This document shows, piece after piece, positions 1 through 8,297 of a stretch of DNA of 64,000 nucleotides. A program made the position numbers and the translations under genes. Position 1 is the stretch's first letter, and every line of letters starts with the position of its first letter. Below the pieces are notes generated by a model that worked only from the letters and a program-made list of their open reading frames with translations, was not told the origin of the DNA and ran no database searches. This DNA comes from an uncultured Eubacteriales bacterium. GTDB taxonomy: Bacteria; Bacillota; Clostridia; Lachnospirales; Lachnospiraceae. The stretch lies in contig UQNS01000009.1 in the NCBI GenBank assembly GCA_900542465.1, positions 1 to 64,000 of the forward strand. Direction: 5' to 3'.

Positions 1-1
1 T

Positions 2-322
2 TCTGTAAATACCATCAAAAGTTACTGTAAGCGTCATGGCCTTGGTGGAACTAAAACTTGTGATGAGGATACATCTCACTGTGAGTATTGCGGCAAACCT
101 GTCATACAAAAACCGGGGAGAAAAAAGAAAAGATTTTGTTCAGATAAATGTAGAAATACTTGGTGGAACAATCATAAAAATATGATAAATCATAAGGCAA
201 TATATGAATTCACCTGCAAACAATGTGGAAAAGACTTTTCTGCCTATGGCAATTCTAATAGAAAATTTTGTAGCCATAGTTGTTATATTAAAAATAGATT
301 TGGTGGTGATATATATGGATAA
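2..322 (+). CDS. Zinc-ribbon protein of an integrated element, C-terminal part
   Basis: This reading frame is open from the window edge and stops at TAA 320-322; its N-terminus lies outside the window. The visible ~106 residues hold two cysteine pairs of a treble-clef/zinc-ribbon type: CEYCG followed by RFCSDKCRNTWWN, then FTCKQCGKDF followed by KFCSHSCY. Such tails are known on HTH or sigma-like proteins encoded just upstream of serine recombinases in clostridial mobile elements, so a DNA-binding regulator of the element is the likely role; that is inference. The next gene starts inside its last codons (ATG 315), which points to translational coupling. The HTH part cannot be seen here. Confidence 0.6.
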   Translation, partial: SVNTIKSYCKRHGLGGTKTCDEDTSHCEYCGKPVIQKPGRKKKRFCSDKCRNTWWNNHKNMINHKAIYEFTCKQCGKDFSAYGNSNRKFCSHSCYIKNRFGGDIYG

Positions 323-491
323 GGACTTAGATATAAGGGAATTAACCTACCAAATCATTATGAAAAATGCAAAGAAAATGCTCACAAACAATCTAATTTC
401 AAGAGACGAATATATGAATTTTGAAAAGAAGATGACAGTAAAATATAAACCAATAATAGGTCCTATTTATAGCGATATAGACTTGATATAG
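315..491 (+). CDS. SHOCT-like small protein of the element
   Basis: A 58-residue protein starting MDKDLDIRELTYQIIMK and containing a motif like the SHOCT domain: a short amphipathic helix, then NNLISRDEYMNFEKKM, which resembles the typical ...G.IT.EEF...K... pattern. It overlaps the upstream gene by 8 bases and its stop codon nearly touches the leader of the first recombinase. Small SHOCT proteins are commonly found next to paired serine recombinases in clostridial elements and may help in oligomerisation or directionality, but no function is proven. I chose ATG 315 over an upstream in-frame ATG at 204 because the region 204-314 is already coding in another frame. Confidence 0.55.
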   Translation: MDKDLDIRELTYQIIMKNAKKMLTNNLISRDEYMNFEKKMTVKYKPIIGPIYSDIDLI

Positions 492-535
492 TGCGGAAGT
501 TACGGGAATATGTCACATGGAAAGGAGAGAATTAT

Positions 536-2035
536 ATGGCAAGAATAACTAAAATTGACGGTAAAAAAGTTATAGAAACTACAAAGAAAAAAGTTGCTGC
601 ATATGCCCGTGTATCTATGGAAACAGACATGTTACATCATTCAATATCTACGCAGATAAACTATTACAGTACATTAATCCAAAATAATCCTAATTGGATT
701 TATGCTGGAGTTTATGCTGATGAGGGTATCACTGGAAGAAACACTAAGAAAAGAAGTGAATTTAAAAGACTCATAAGCGACTGTGAAAAAGGGAAAGTGG
801 ATATGATCCTTGTTAAAAGTGTTAGTAGATTTGCTAGAAATACGGTTGATTTACTAAATACAGTTAGGTATTTAAAAACACTTGGTATAAATGTGTATTT
901 TGAGAGAGAAAACATTAACTCAATTTCAAGTGAAGGTGAACTTCTTTTGACACTTCTTGCCTCTTTTGCACAGGAGGAAAGCATAAGTACATCAGAGAAT
1001 GTAAAGTGGAGCATTCGTAAGAAGTTTAAAAAAGGAATAGCAAATTCTACTAAAGCACCATATGGATATAGATGGGATGGCAAGAAATTTAGAATAATAG
1101 ATGATCAGGCTGAGATAGTAAAAGAAATTTTCAGAAGATATCTTAATGGAGAATCAGCTTATTTTATAGCTAAGACATTAGCGGGGCAGGGAATAAAAGG
1201 TCAGAATGGAGGACCTATAGAGCAAACATCGGTTAAGTTAATTTTAGCAAACCCATCATATACAGGCACAAGATTACTACAAAAATACTACATATCTGAA
1301 AATCAGGTAAGAAAAAGAAATAAAGGAGAGCTACCTATGTATCTGGTGGATGATATGTATGAACCTATTATTTCAGAGGAAGTTCATAAAAAAGCACTTC
1401 AAATCATGAAGAATAGAGCAGAAAATATGCCAAATAAAAATCCTGAAATTACAGCAGTTTCAGGATTTATTAAATGTGGGAGTTGTGGCAGTTCAATAAG
1501 CAGAAGAAAATCCTCGGGTAAATGGTGCTGTAATAAAAGAGAAAGAAAAGGTAAAGATTTTTGCTCAAGCAGACCTATATATGAAAACGAATTATTTGAA
1601 GCTGTAAAAACTATTATGGGAAAAGCAGATTATTCAAGAATAGAGTTTTTAGAAAAAGTCTCAAAAGTTATAGTATATGGAGATAGAATAGAATTTATTT
1701 TACAAAACGGAAAAGTTTCTTCTATTAGAAGATTATACACAGGGAAGAGAGGCAGCAATCCATTTACTTGCAAAATTTATTGTGGGTATTGTAAGGATAT
1801 CTTTTATAGAACTAAATGGGGGAAACAGGGGTTGGTTTGGATTTGCATGAAAAAGAATGGAAACTGTAAAGTAAGAAAGATTTCAGAGCATGAAATTATT
1901 GAGGCATCTAGGCATTTTCTTGGAGAATATTATCAAGGAAAGGTTGTAGAATACATCGATAAAATTTATGTAAAAAACGATGATTTGAGTTTTATTTATA
2001 AGGATGGGAGTGTAAAGATATGGCAAAGAAAGTAA
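536..2035 (+). CDS. Large serine recombinase 1
   Basis: A 499-residue large serine recombinase (resolvase N-terminal domain, recombinase domain, zinc ribbon). The catalytic serine is Ser27 in VAAYARVS; other active-site signatures are ADEGITGRN, VKSVSRFARN and the helix around AQEESIS. The recombinase domain follows (APYGYRWDG... and AKTLAGQGI), then a zinc ribbon (CGSCGSSISRRK ... CCNKR ... FC). A second cysteine cluster (CKIYCGYCKDIFY ... CMKKNGNC) near the C-terminus is unusual and suggests a duplicated ribbon. ATG 536 is preferred over GTG 491 because AAAGGAGAG stands just before it. It works with the next recombinase, which overlaps it by 16 bases. Enzymes of this family integrate and excise elements at short att sites. 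Confidence 0.9.
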   Translation: MARITKIDGKKVIETTKKKVAAYARVSMETDMLHHSISTQINYYSTLIQNNPNWIYAGVYADEGITGRNTKKRSEFKRLISDCEKGKVDMILVKSVSRFARNTVDLLNTVRYLKTLGINVYFERENINSISSEGELLLTLLASFAQEESISTSENVKWSIRKKFKKGIANSTKAPYGYRWDGKKFRIIDDQAEIVKEIFRRYLNGESAYFIAKTLAGQGIKGQNGGPIEQTSVKLILANPSYTGTRLLQKYYISENQVRKRNKGELPMYLVDDMYEPIISEEVHKKALQIMKNRAENMPNKNPEITAVSGFIKCGSCGSSISRRKSSGKWCCNKRERKGKDFCSSRPIYENELFEAVKTIMGKADYSRIEFLEKVSKVIVYGDRIEFILQNGKVSSIRRLYTGKRGSNPFTCKIYCGYCKDIFYRTKWGKQGLVWICMKKNGNCKVRKISEHEIIEASRHFLGEYYQGKVVEYIDKIYVKNDDLSFIYKDGSVKIWQRK

Positions 2036-3582
2036 CGACAATACCTGCTACAATAAATAGAATAAGCCTTGAACCAATAAATACTAAAAAAAGAAAAACT
2101 GCTGGCTATGCTAGAGTATCTACTGATAGAGAAGAACAAGCAACAAGCTATGAATCACAAATGACTTATTATATGAATTATATTAAAGGAAGAGATGATT
2201 GGGAATTTGTAGGAATGTATTCAGATGAAGGGATAAGTGCTACAAATACAAAACACAGAAACGGTTTTAAACAGATGATAACTGACGCTCTTGATGGAAA
2301 GATTGATTTGATAGTTACAAAATCAGTCAGTAGATTTGCAAGGAACACAGTAGACTCCCTTCAAACTGTTAGAAAGCTTAAAGAAAAAGGGATAGAAATT
2401 TATTTTGAAAAGGAAAACATATGGACACTTGATGCAAAAGGAGAACTTCTTATTACTATTATGAGTTCGCTTGCTCAAGAGGAAAGTAGAAGCATATCAG
2501 AAAATACTACATGGGGCAGAAGAAAACAATTTGCTAAAGGAAAGGGTAGTGTAGGATTCAAGCATTTTCTTGGTTATGATAAAGATTTTGTTATAAATGA
2601 GGAAGAAGCTAAAACCGTAAAACTTATTTATAAATTATATGCGAGCGGCCTTTCATTTTATGCAGTAGCCAAAGAACTTACATATAGAGGCATAAAGACG
2701 CCTTTTGGTAAGGATAGATGGCACACATCAACTATTAGATCTATACTAACAAATGAAAAATATAAAGGTGATGCTATATGGCAAAAGCAATACACATCAG
2801 ATTTTCTACAGAAGACTGTAAAAGAAAATAAAGGCGAGATACCAAAGTATTATGTTGAGGAGCATCATGATGCTATTATCCCACCAGAACAGTTTGATTA
2901 TATCCAAACTGAAATTACAAGGAGGAAAAATGAGAGCAGATACAGAGGCATAACTATATTTTCAAACAAAATAAAATGTGGTCAGTGTGGCACCTGGTAT
3001 GTTCCTAAGACATGGCATTCAAACGATAAGTATAGAAAGAAAATTTATATATGTAATGATAAATATAAGATTAAAGGTAAAACTTGCAAATCTCCGCATT
3101 TTACTGAAGATGAAATAAAGGATATGTTTATAAGAGCATTAAATAGATTAATAAAAGTAAAAAAGACAGTTGGTAAAGAAATGAATAGCCTTATAGATGA
3201 TATATGCTTAGATACTGATCTAAAAATGGAATCTAAAAAACTTGAGCGAGAAATTGAAGATATAGTATCCGAGATGAATAGTCTTATAAAAGCAAATGCG
3301 AACACTGCTCAAAATCAGGAAGAGTATTTAAAAAGAGAAAATCAAATAAGATTAAAGTACCAAGAGACAAGAGACAGGTTAACAGACATAAATAATAAAA
3401 TCGAACTGAAGCAAAATAAAAAAACTATTTTGCTAAACTTCATGAAGACCCTAGATGGGATTAATGGTGAATTTACTGAATTTGATGAGGACTTATGGTC
3501 AGGACTACTGGACTATATTTTAATAAAAGATATGGGGCAGTCTACCGTAGTATTTAAGAATGGAACGGAAATAGACATATAA
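2020..3582 (+). CDS. Large serine recombinase 2
   Basis: A 520-residue serine recombinase, related to but clearly different from its upstream neighbour. Ser34 in AGYARVS is the predicted nucleophile; YSDEGISATNTKHR, TKSVSRFARNTVD and LAQEESRSISENT complete the catalytic domain. The recombinase domain has FLGYDKDF and a zinc ribbon (CGQCGTWYV ... CNDKYKIKGKTC). Roughly residues 375-480 are rich in Lys/Glu and heptad-like, fitting the coiled-coil arm that governs synapsis in this family. The start overlaps recombinase 1 by 16 bases, so both are probably made together. Two recombinases side by side suggests a heteromeric or division-of-labour integration system; that is inference. Confidence 0.9.
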   Translation: MAKKVTTIPATINRISLEPINTKKRKTAGYARVSTDREEQATSYESQMTYYMNYIKGRDDWEFVGMYSDEGISATNTKHRNGFKQMITDALDGKIDLIVTKSVSRFARNTVDSLQTVRKLKEKGIEIYFEKENIWTLDAKGELLITIMSSLAQEESRSISENTTWGRRKQFAKGKGSVGFKHFLGYDKDFVINEEEAKTVKLIYKLYASGLSFYAVAKELTYRGIKTPFGKDRWHTSTIRSILTNEKYKGDAIWQKQYTSDFLQKTVKENKGEIPKYYVEEHHDAIIPPEQFDYIQTEITRRKNESRYRGITIFSNKIKCGQCGTWYVPKTWHSNDKYRKKIYICNDKYKIKGKTCKSPHFTEDEIKDMFIRALNRLIKVKKTVGKEMNSLIDDICLDTDLKMESKKLEREIEDIVSEMNSLIKANANTAQNQEEYLKRENQIRLKYQETRDRLTDINNKIELKQNKKTILLNFMKTLDGINGEFTEFDEDLWSGLLDYILIKDMGQSTVVFKNGTEIDI

Positions 3583-3646
3583 TATAGAACTATTATAATG
3601 GAAAAATATAGTGAAATTCTTACATCTGGTAAAGGAGAATCAATTT

Positions 3647-4156
3647 ATGGACAATTGTATATATTTCGACAAGGCTAAATATAAGATAGAACAATATTCT
3701 GATGAAAAATTTTTAAAACCTTTAATAGAATGCACAGAAACAATAGCTATATATGAGAAAGAAAAACCTAGAGATAATCAATATAGATTTCTTGCTGAAA
3801 ACTTTAAAAAGTATAAAGCTAACAATAAATATACTGAAGAGACAGATGATTGGTATTTTTATAAGTATCTGGAGAGTTTGGATAATCATCACCAATATAA
3901 ATTCCCCTTAGAAAATGGAGATTTTATTACTATAAATATAGATTTATTAAATCCATATGAATCTGAAACAGGGATTATCAATCCTGGATGGCATATTCTT
4001 GTTTCTTGGTTTGCATATATGGATGCAACGTATAATCATTTTGACAATGAATATGCAAGTAAAATTATGTATATTAAAGCAAAGCCAAATACACCATACC
4101 ATAGTAAGAGTTTGAAAAAATGGGAAGAGGAATCTATTAAAAAGTTTAAATTGTGA
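3647..4156 (+). CDS. Unknown cargo protein at the right end of the element
   Basis: A 169-residue soluble protein that I do not recognise. It is rich in Lys, Tyr and Asn, with aromatic clusters (DDWYFYKYLESL, PGWHILVSWFAYMDATYNHFD), no signal peptide and no membrane segment. Base composition is visibly more AT-rich than the host genes. ATG 3647 is chosen because AAAGGAGAA precedes it by seven bases; the longer reading from GTG 3611 lacks a site. It lies between the second recombinase and the element boundary, a usual place for cargo genes. The C-terminus ends in a basic stretch (KKWEEESIKKFKL). No enzymatic motif was seen, so no function is proposed. Confidence 0.65.
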   Translation: MDNCIYFDKAKYKIEQYSDEKFLKPLIECTETIAIYEKEKPRDNQYRFLAENFKKYKANNKYTEETDDWYFYKYLESLDNHHQYKFPLENGDFITINIDLLNPYESETGIINPGWHILVSWFAYMDATYNHFDNEYASKIMYIKAKPNTPYHSKSLKKWEEESIKKFKL

Positions 4157-4200
4157 GTTTAAAATAAAAGAAGATGTGTTGGGAAATTGCATTCTCTTTT

Positions 4201-4253
4201 TTGTAAAGGTGGGTGCATTTTTATTTGTATCGTGTAATTGTATCCATTTACAA
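4201..4253 (+). repeat. Imperfect inverted repeat at the element/comM junction (candidate attR)
   Basis: TTGTAAA at 4201-4207 faces TTTACAA at 4247-4253, with partial complementarity continuing inward (GGTGGGTGCA against TGTATCCA). It sits exactly where the reading frame of comM resumes, so it is a candidate recombinase binding site of the right attachment junction. Serine integrase att sites are often imperfect inverted repeats around a dinucleotide core. The exact crossover bases cannot be fixed without the left end or an empty-site sequence. Confidence 0.4.
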
Positions 4254-4748
4254 GTCGCAATGAACCCATGTAAGTGCGGTTACTACCCTGACAGAAACAG
4301 ATGCTTTTGCTCCGAACTTGATATCGAAAGATATATTGGGAAGATATCGAAACCCGTTCTGGACAGGTTTGATATGTGTGTAAGAACGGAAGAGCTTGCA
4401 TTTGATGAGATAATGCAGGTCAGAAAGCAGTCTGTGCACAGTGCGGAGCAAAGCTCATCAGCATATATGAAAGAAAGGGTAGTGCTGGCGATGAATATGC
4501 AAAGACGGAGATTCGCTGATGAGGAATATTCTTATAATAGTGAGATCCCTGCCGGGGATATGGAAAAGTACTGTGGATTGGGGCAGGAGGAAACGGATTT
4601 TGCTTATAAGATATTTCAGGAATTTAGTCTGACGGCAAGAGGAACGCATAAGCTTTTAAAACTGTCAAGAACGATAGCGGATCTGGATGAAAGCGATGAA
4701 ATAAGGATAGACCATCTTGCGACCGCCAGTATATTCAAGTCGTTGTAA
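4251..4748 (+). pseudogene. comM: C-terminal remnant of ComM/YifB (Mg-chelatase-like AAA+ helicase), disrupted by the element
   Basis: From about residue VAMNPCKCGYY onward this is the C-terminal third of the ComM/YifB family: the cysteine-bearing NPCKCGYYPDRNRCFC loop, the PVLDRFDMCV arginine-finger region, and the C-terminal helical domain ending SRTIADLDESDEIRIDHL. The N-terminal two thirds with the Lon-like domain, Walker A and Walker B are missing from the window, and the bases just before the match are element sequence. ComM is a hexameric helicase that aids branch migration during natural transformation, and in many genomes it is an integration hot spot. It is followed closely by dprA, its usual partner. 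The fragment is unlikely to be functional unless the element excises. Confidence 0.85.
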
Positions 4749-4766
4749 GAAAAGAAAGGTGGATAT

Positions 4767-5960
4767 ATGTCTGATGAAAGAGAAAGGCTTTATCTGGCAG
4801 CCCTTAGTGAGATAAGTGAATTGGGGCCGGTAAGGACAAAGCTTATGCTGGAAAGATTCGGATCGGCCGAGAAAATATTTAATGCGGACAGGGAAGAGCT
4901 GAGAGGCATAAAAGGTATAGGAAGCAGAATAGCTGAGAGAATAAAAGACAGCAAGGATCTGGATCAGGTGAGGATGAGGTTCAACACGTATTTTACCAGG
5001 GGCACAAGATGTGTCTTCTTGACCGATGAGAGCTATCCGGATAATTTATTCGAAATATATGATCCGCCGCCTGTGATGTTTTTTAAGGGAAATCTGCCGA
5101 AAAAAGGTGAACCTCTTGTTGCTGTAGTCGGATCAAGGAGTCCTAGTGAATATGGCAAAAATATTGCATATAAGCTGGCTTTTAAACTTGCGGAAAAAGG
5201 TGTAGGTATAGTTTCGGGACTGGCAGCGGGGATAGATGCATTTGCTCATAAGGGAGCGCTGGACGCAGGCGGGCGTACATATGCTGTTCTTGGCTCCGGA
5301 GTTGATGTCCCGTACCCGCCTGTTAATATAGATCTTTATAACAGGATAATGAAGCAGGGAGGGGTCATATCGGAGGTAAGACCTTCAGAACCGCCGCTTT
5401 CGGGGAATTTTCCATCAAGAAACAGAATAATATCGGGAATGGCGGACGCGCTTATAGTAGTTGAGGCAAGGAAGAGATCAGGTTCGCTTATAACGGCTGA
5501 TCAGGCTATGGAGCAGGGAAGGGATATATTTGCGGTCCCGGGGCGTATGACGGATCTGCTGAGCGAAGGCTGTAATGGACTTATAAAGGAAGGAGCATAT
5601 CTGTTGGCGGGGATACAGGATATTTTAGATATCAGGACTCTAAATAAAAAAATAATTACTTTTAATAAAATTATGAAAAACATGCCGGAAACCAGAGAAA
5701 GGGCTGACTTAAGGCCCGAATCCGGTGCAGATAAAAATGTATATACGAAGACAAATGTCGAGTCGGATACTAAAAATGACCTTGCTACAACAAATTATTT
5801 ATTGTATAGTTGCCTTAATTTAGAGCCAATGAGCTTTAATACTATTGTTGAGAAATCCGGTATGAGTCCTTCAGAAGTGGCAGTAGGGTTGATAAGGCTT
5901 CAGATTGAGGAGAAGGTTAGAGAGATCACACCGAATATGTTTGTCAGAATCGACATATAG
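4767..5960 (+). CDS. dprA: DNA processing protein DprA (Smf)
   Basis: A 397-residue DprA. The N-terminal helix-hairpin-helix-like region (LGPVRTKLMLERFGSAEKIF, GIKGIGSRIAERI) is followed by the Rossmann-like core with VAVVGSRSPSEYGK, GIVSGLAAGIDAFAHKGAL, VLGSGVDVPYP and FPSRNRIISGMADALIVVEA. Residues beyond ~330 look like the C-terminal winged-helix (DML1-like) domain. DprA protects incoming single-stranded DNA and loads RecA during transformation. It begins 18 bases after the comM remnant with GAAAGGTGG as ribosome site, and topA follows. Its integrity beside a broken comM is notable. A longer, polar linker at ~305-340 separates core and tail. Confidence 0.95.
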   Translation: MSDERERLYLAALSEISELGPVRTKLMLERFGSAEKIFNADREELRGIKGIGSRIAERIKDSKDLDQVRMRFNTYFTRGTRCVFLTDESYPDNLFEIYDPPPVMFFKGNLPKKGEPLVAVVGSRSPSEYGKNIAYKLAFKLAEKGVGIVSGLAAGIDAFAHKGALDAGGRTYAVLGSGVDVPYPPVNIDLYNRIMKQGGVISEVRPSEPPLSGNFPSRNRIISGMADALIVVEARKRSGSLITADQAMEQGRDIFAVPGRMTDLLSEGCNGLIKEGAYLLAGIQDILDIRTLNKKIITFNKIMKNMPETRERADLRPESGADKNVYTKTNVESDTKNDLATTNYLLYSCLNLEPMSFNTIVEKSGMSPSEVAVGLIRLQIEEKVREITPNMFVRIDI

Positions 5961-6013
5961 AGATCTCTATACCTTCATTTTTTGTGTGTACATTCAGAAA
6001 GTGAGGATTTATA

Positions 6014-8086
6014 GTGGCGAAAAATCTTGTTATAGTGGAGTCTCCCGCTAAAGTTAAGACTATCAAGAAGTTTTTGGGATCCAGTTATGATGTAATGGCA
6101 TCACAAGGACATATCAGAGATCTCCCAAAGTCGAGATTAGGTATTGATGTAGAAAATGATTATGAGCCTAAATATATCACCATAAGGGGCAAAGGGGATA
6201 TTCTCGCCAATCTGAAAAAACATGCGAAAAAAGCATCTAATATTTATCTTGCAACTGACCCTGATCGTGAAGGAGAGGCTATTTCCTGGCATCTATCTCA
6301 GGCGTTGAATATTCCTGAGGAGGATGTAAAAAGGATCACATTCAATGAGATCACTAAGAATGCTGTTCGTGATTCATTGAAAAACTCAAGAAAGATAGAC
6401 ATGAATCTGGTCGATGCCCAGCAGTCACGCCGTATCCTGGATAGAATGGTGGGATATGAAATAAGTCCTCTTCTGTGGGGAAAGATCAAGAGAGGGCTCT
6501 CAGCAGGCCGTGTACAGTCTGTTGCGCTCAGAATAATCTGTGACAGAGAAGAAGAGATAGATGCATTCGTTCCCGAAGAATATTGGTCAATAGATGTATT
6601 GGTGAATGTTGACGGAGAGAAGAAACCTATCCTTGCTAAGTTTATCGGTGATAAAAATGGAAAGATCGAGATCACTGATAAAGAAACGACGATGAAAATT
6701 GAAAAGGCTCTTAAAAAGGCAAAATATAATGTAGAGAGTATAAAAAAGGGAGAAAGAGTTAAAAAAGCGCCGCTTCCTTTTACTACGTCTACTATGCAGC
6801 AGGAAGCATCTAAACAGCTTAATTTTGCTATTAAAAAGACGATGATGATCGCTCAGCAGCTTTATGAAGGTGTTGATGTAAAGGGAATGGGGACCATCGG
6901 TATTATCACCTATCTGAGAACAGATTCTACAAGGATCTCTGATGAAGCTATAGAAAGCGCAGGAAACTATATCAGGGAAAATTATGGTGAAGAATACCTT
7001 GGTGCAAGCGCCGGTAAAAAGTCAGGTGAAAAGAAGATCCAGGATGCTCATGAAGCTATTCGTCCTTCAGATATAAATATTACACCTGCTATGGTAAAAG
7101 ATTCTTTAAGCAGAGACCAGTTCAGACTTTATCAGCTGGTCTGGAAGAGATTTGCTGCAAGCCAGATGAGCGCTGCCAGATATGAAACTACGACCGTTAA
7201 GATAGCGGCAGATGACTACAGGCTTAATGTGTCTGCATCAAAGCTCGTCTTCGAAGGCTTTATGTCGGTTTATAAAGATGATGAAGACAAGAAGGAAGAT
7301 AATAACCTTATAAAGGGTATAGATGAGAAATCAAAGCTTAGTCTTAATGAAGTTGTAAGCGAGCAGCACTTCACTCAGCCTCCGGCTCATTATACAGAAG
7401 CTTCTCTTGTTAAAACGCTGGAAGAACTCGGTATCGGCCGTCCTTCTACGTATGCACCTACTATATCAACGCTCCTGGCAAGGCATTATATCCTTAAAGA
7501 GAAGAAAAATATCCATGTTTCAGAATTGGGTATTGCTGTCAATGATATGATGAACAAGGCGTTTCCTACCATCGTGGACGTTAATTTCACCGCCAATATG
7601 GAAAAGCTTCTGGATGGCGTTGAAGACGGAACCGTAAAATGGAAGGAAATAATCAGAAACTTTTATCCTGATCTCGATGAAGCTGTGAAAAAGGCTGAGG
7701 CTGAACTTGAGTCTGTAAAGATAGAAGATGAAGTAACAGATATAGTTTGTGAGAAATGCGGCAGGAACATGGTCGTAAAATATGGACCAATGGGAAAGTT
7801 TCTCGGATGCCCGGGATTTCCGGAGTGCCGCAATACCAAGCCGTATCTTGAGAAGATAGGAGTGCCTTGCCCTGATTGCGGTAAGGAAGTCGTATTAAGA
7901 AGGACGACGAAGGGAAGGATCTTCTACGGATGTGAAAATTATCCGGAATGTACGTTCTCAAGCTGGCAGAGACCATCTGCTGTAAAATGCCCGCGCTGTG
8001 GAAGCTATATGGTAGAAAAGGGTAAAAAGCTCGTTTGTGCTAACCAGGAGTGCGGATATTCTGAGGAAAATAAAACAGAAGAATAA
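6014..8086 (+). CDS. topA: DNA topoisomerase I (type IA)
   Basis: A 690-residue topoisomerase I that relaxes negative supercoils. The Toprim domain shows VIVESPAKVKTIKKFLG and ATDPDREGEAISWHL; the catalytic tyrosine is Tyr300 in GIITYLRTDSTRIS. Three C-terminal zinc ribbons are visible: CEKCGRNM...CPGFPEC, CPDCGKEV...CENYPEC and CPRCGSYM...CANQECG. GTG 6014 is the start, with GAGG seven bases upstream. The gene is followed by a terminator at 8098, so the comM-dprA-topA unit ends here. In several Firmicutes codY lies close to topA; here it does not follow. Confidence 0.97.
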   Translation: MAKNLVIVESPAKVKTIKKFLGSSYDVMASQGHIRDLPKSRLGIDVENDYEPKYITIRGKGDILANLKKHAKKASNIYLATDPDREGEAISWHLSQALNIPEEDVKRITFNEITKNAVRDSLKNSRKIDMNLVDAQQSRRILDRMVGYEISPLLWGKIKRGLSAGRVQSVALRIICDREEEIDAFVPEEYWSIDVLVNVDGEKKPILAKFIGDKNGKIEITDKETTMKIEKALKKAKYNVESIKKGERVKKAPLPFTTSTMQQEASKQLNFAIKKTMMIAQQLYEGVDVKGMGTIGIITYLRTDSTRISDEAIESAGNYIRENYGEEYLGASAGKKSGEKKIQDAHEAIRPSDINITPAMVKDSLSRDQFRLYQLVWKRFAASQMSAARYETTTVKIAADDYRLNVSASKLVFEGFMSVYKDDEDKKEDNNLIKGIDEKSKLSLNEVVSEQHFTQPPAHYTEASLVKTLEELGIGRPSTYAPTISTLLARHYILKEKKNIHVSELGIAVNDMMNKAFPTIVDVNFTANMEKLLDGVEDGTVKWKEIIRNFYPDLDEAVKKAEAELESVKIEDEVTDIVCEKCGRNMVVKYGPMGKFLGCPGFPECRNTKPYLEKIGVPCPDCGKEVVLRRTTKGRIFYGCENYPECTFSSWQRPSAVKCPRCGSYMVEKGKKLVCANQECGYSEENKTEE

Positions 8087-8097
8087 GCTGTGGATAT

Positions 8098-8156
8098 AGA
8101 GGCCTGTCAGATGTAGTGTATTGTCACTTTTATCTTGACAGACCTCTATTTGTTTT
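8098..8156 (+). terminator. Terminator after topA
   Basis: AGAGGCCTGTCA (8098-8109) can pair with TGACAGACCTCT (8136-8147), one mismatch, across a 26-base loop, then ATTTGTTTT. The loop is long, so strength is uncertain. Confidence 0.6.
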
Positions 8157-8164
8157 GATAGAAT
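8135..8164 (+). promoter_or_regulatory. Sigma-A promoter for rpsB-tsf
   Basis: TTGACA at 8135-8140, an 18-base spacer, and TAGAAT at 8159-8164 preceded by TGA (extended -10). The -35 box lies in the 3' arm of the topA terminator. The implied leader from about 8171 to 8297 is ~125 bases long and could hold an S2-responsive structure, but I could not assign one. Confidence 0.7.
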
Positions 8165-8297
8165 GTCACAGTGTGTTTTCACGCAGAACAAATAGTCATG
8201 TAAGTCTATTTCCTGAGATCAGGTGAAGATCTATGTACGCATATTTTTTTAAATTTCGGGCAGGCTTACAGAAGTTTAACCTAAATGGAGGATCAAA

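Noticed and set aside
204..314. Upstream extension of the SHOCT-like gene from ATG 204
   Set aside because: This stretch is coding in another frame for the zinc-ribbon protein, and the cysteine pattern there is strong.
712..1083. Minus-strand frame inside recombinase 1
   Set aside because: Shadow of a strong plus-strand gene, no motif.
4176..4250. Frame upstream of the comM remnant
   Set aside because: It belongs to element sequence and does not look like the conserved ComM region; treated as junction sequence.
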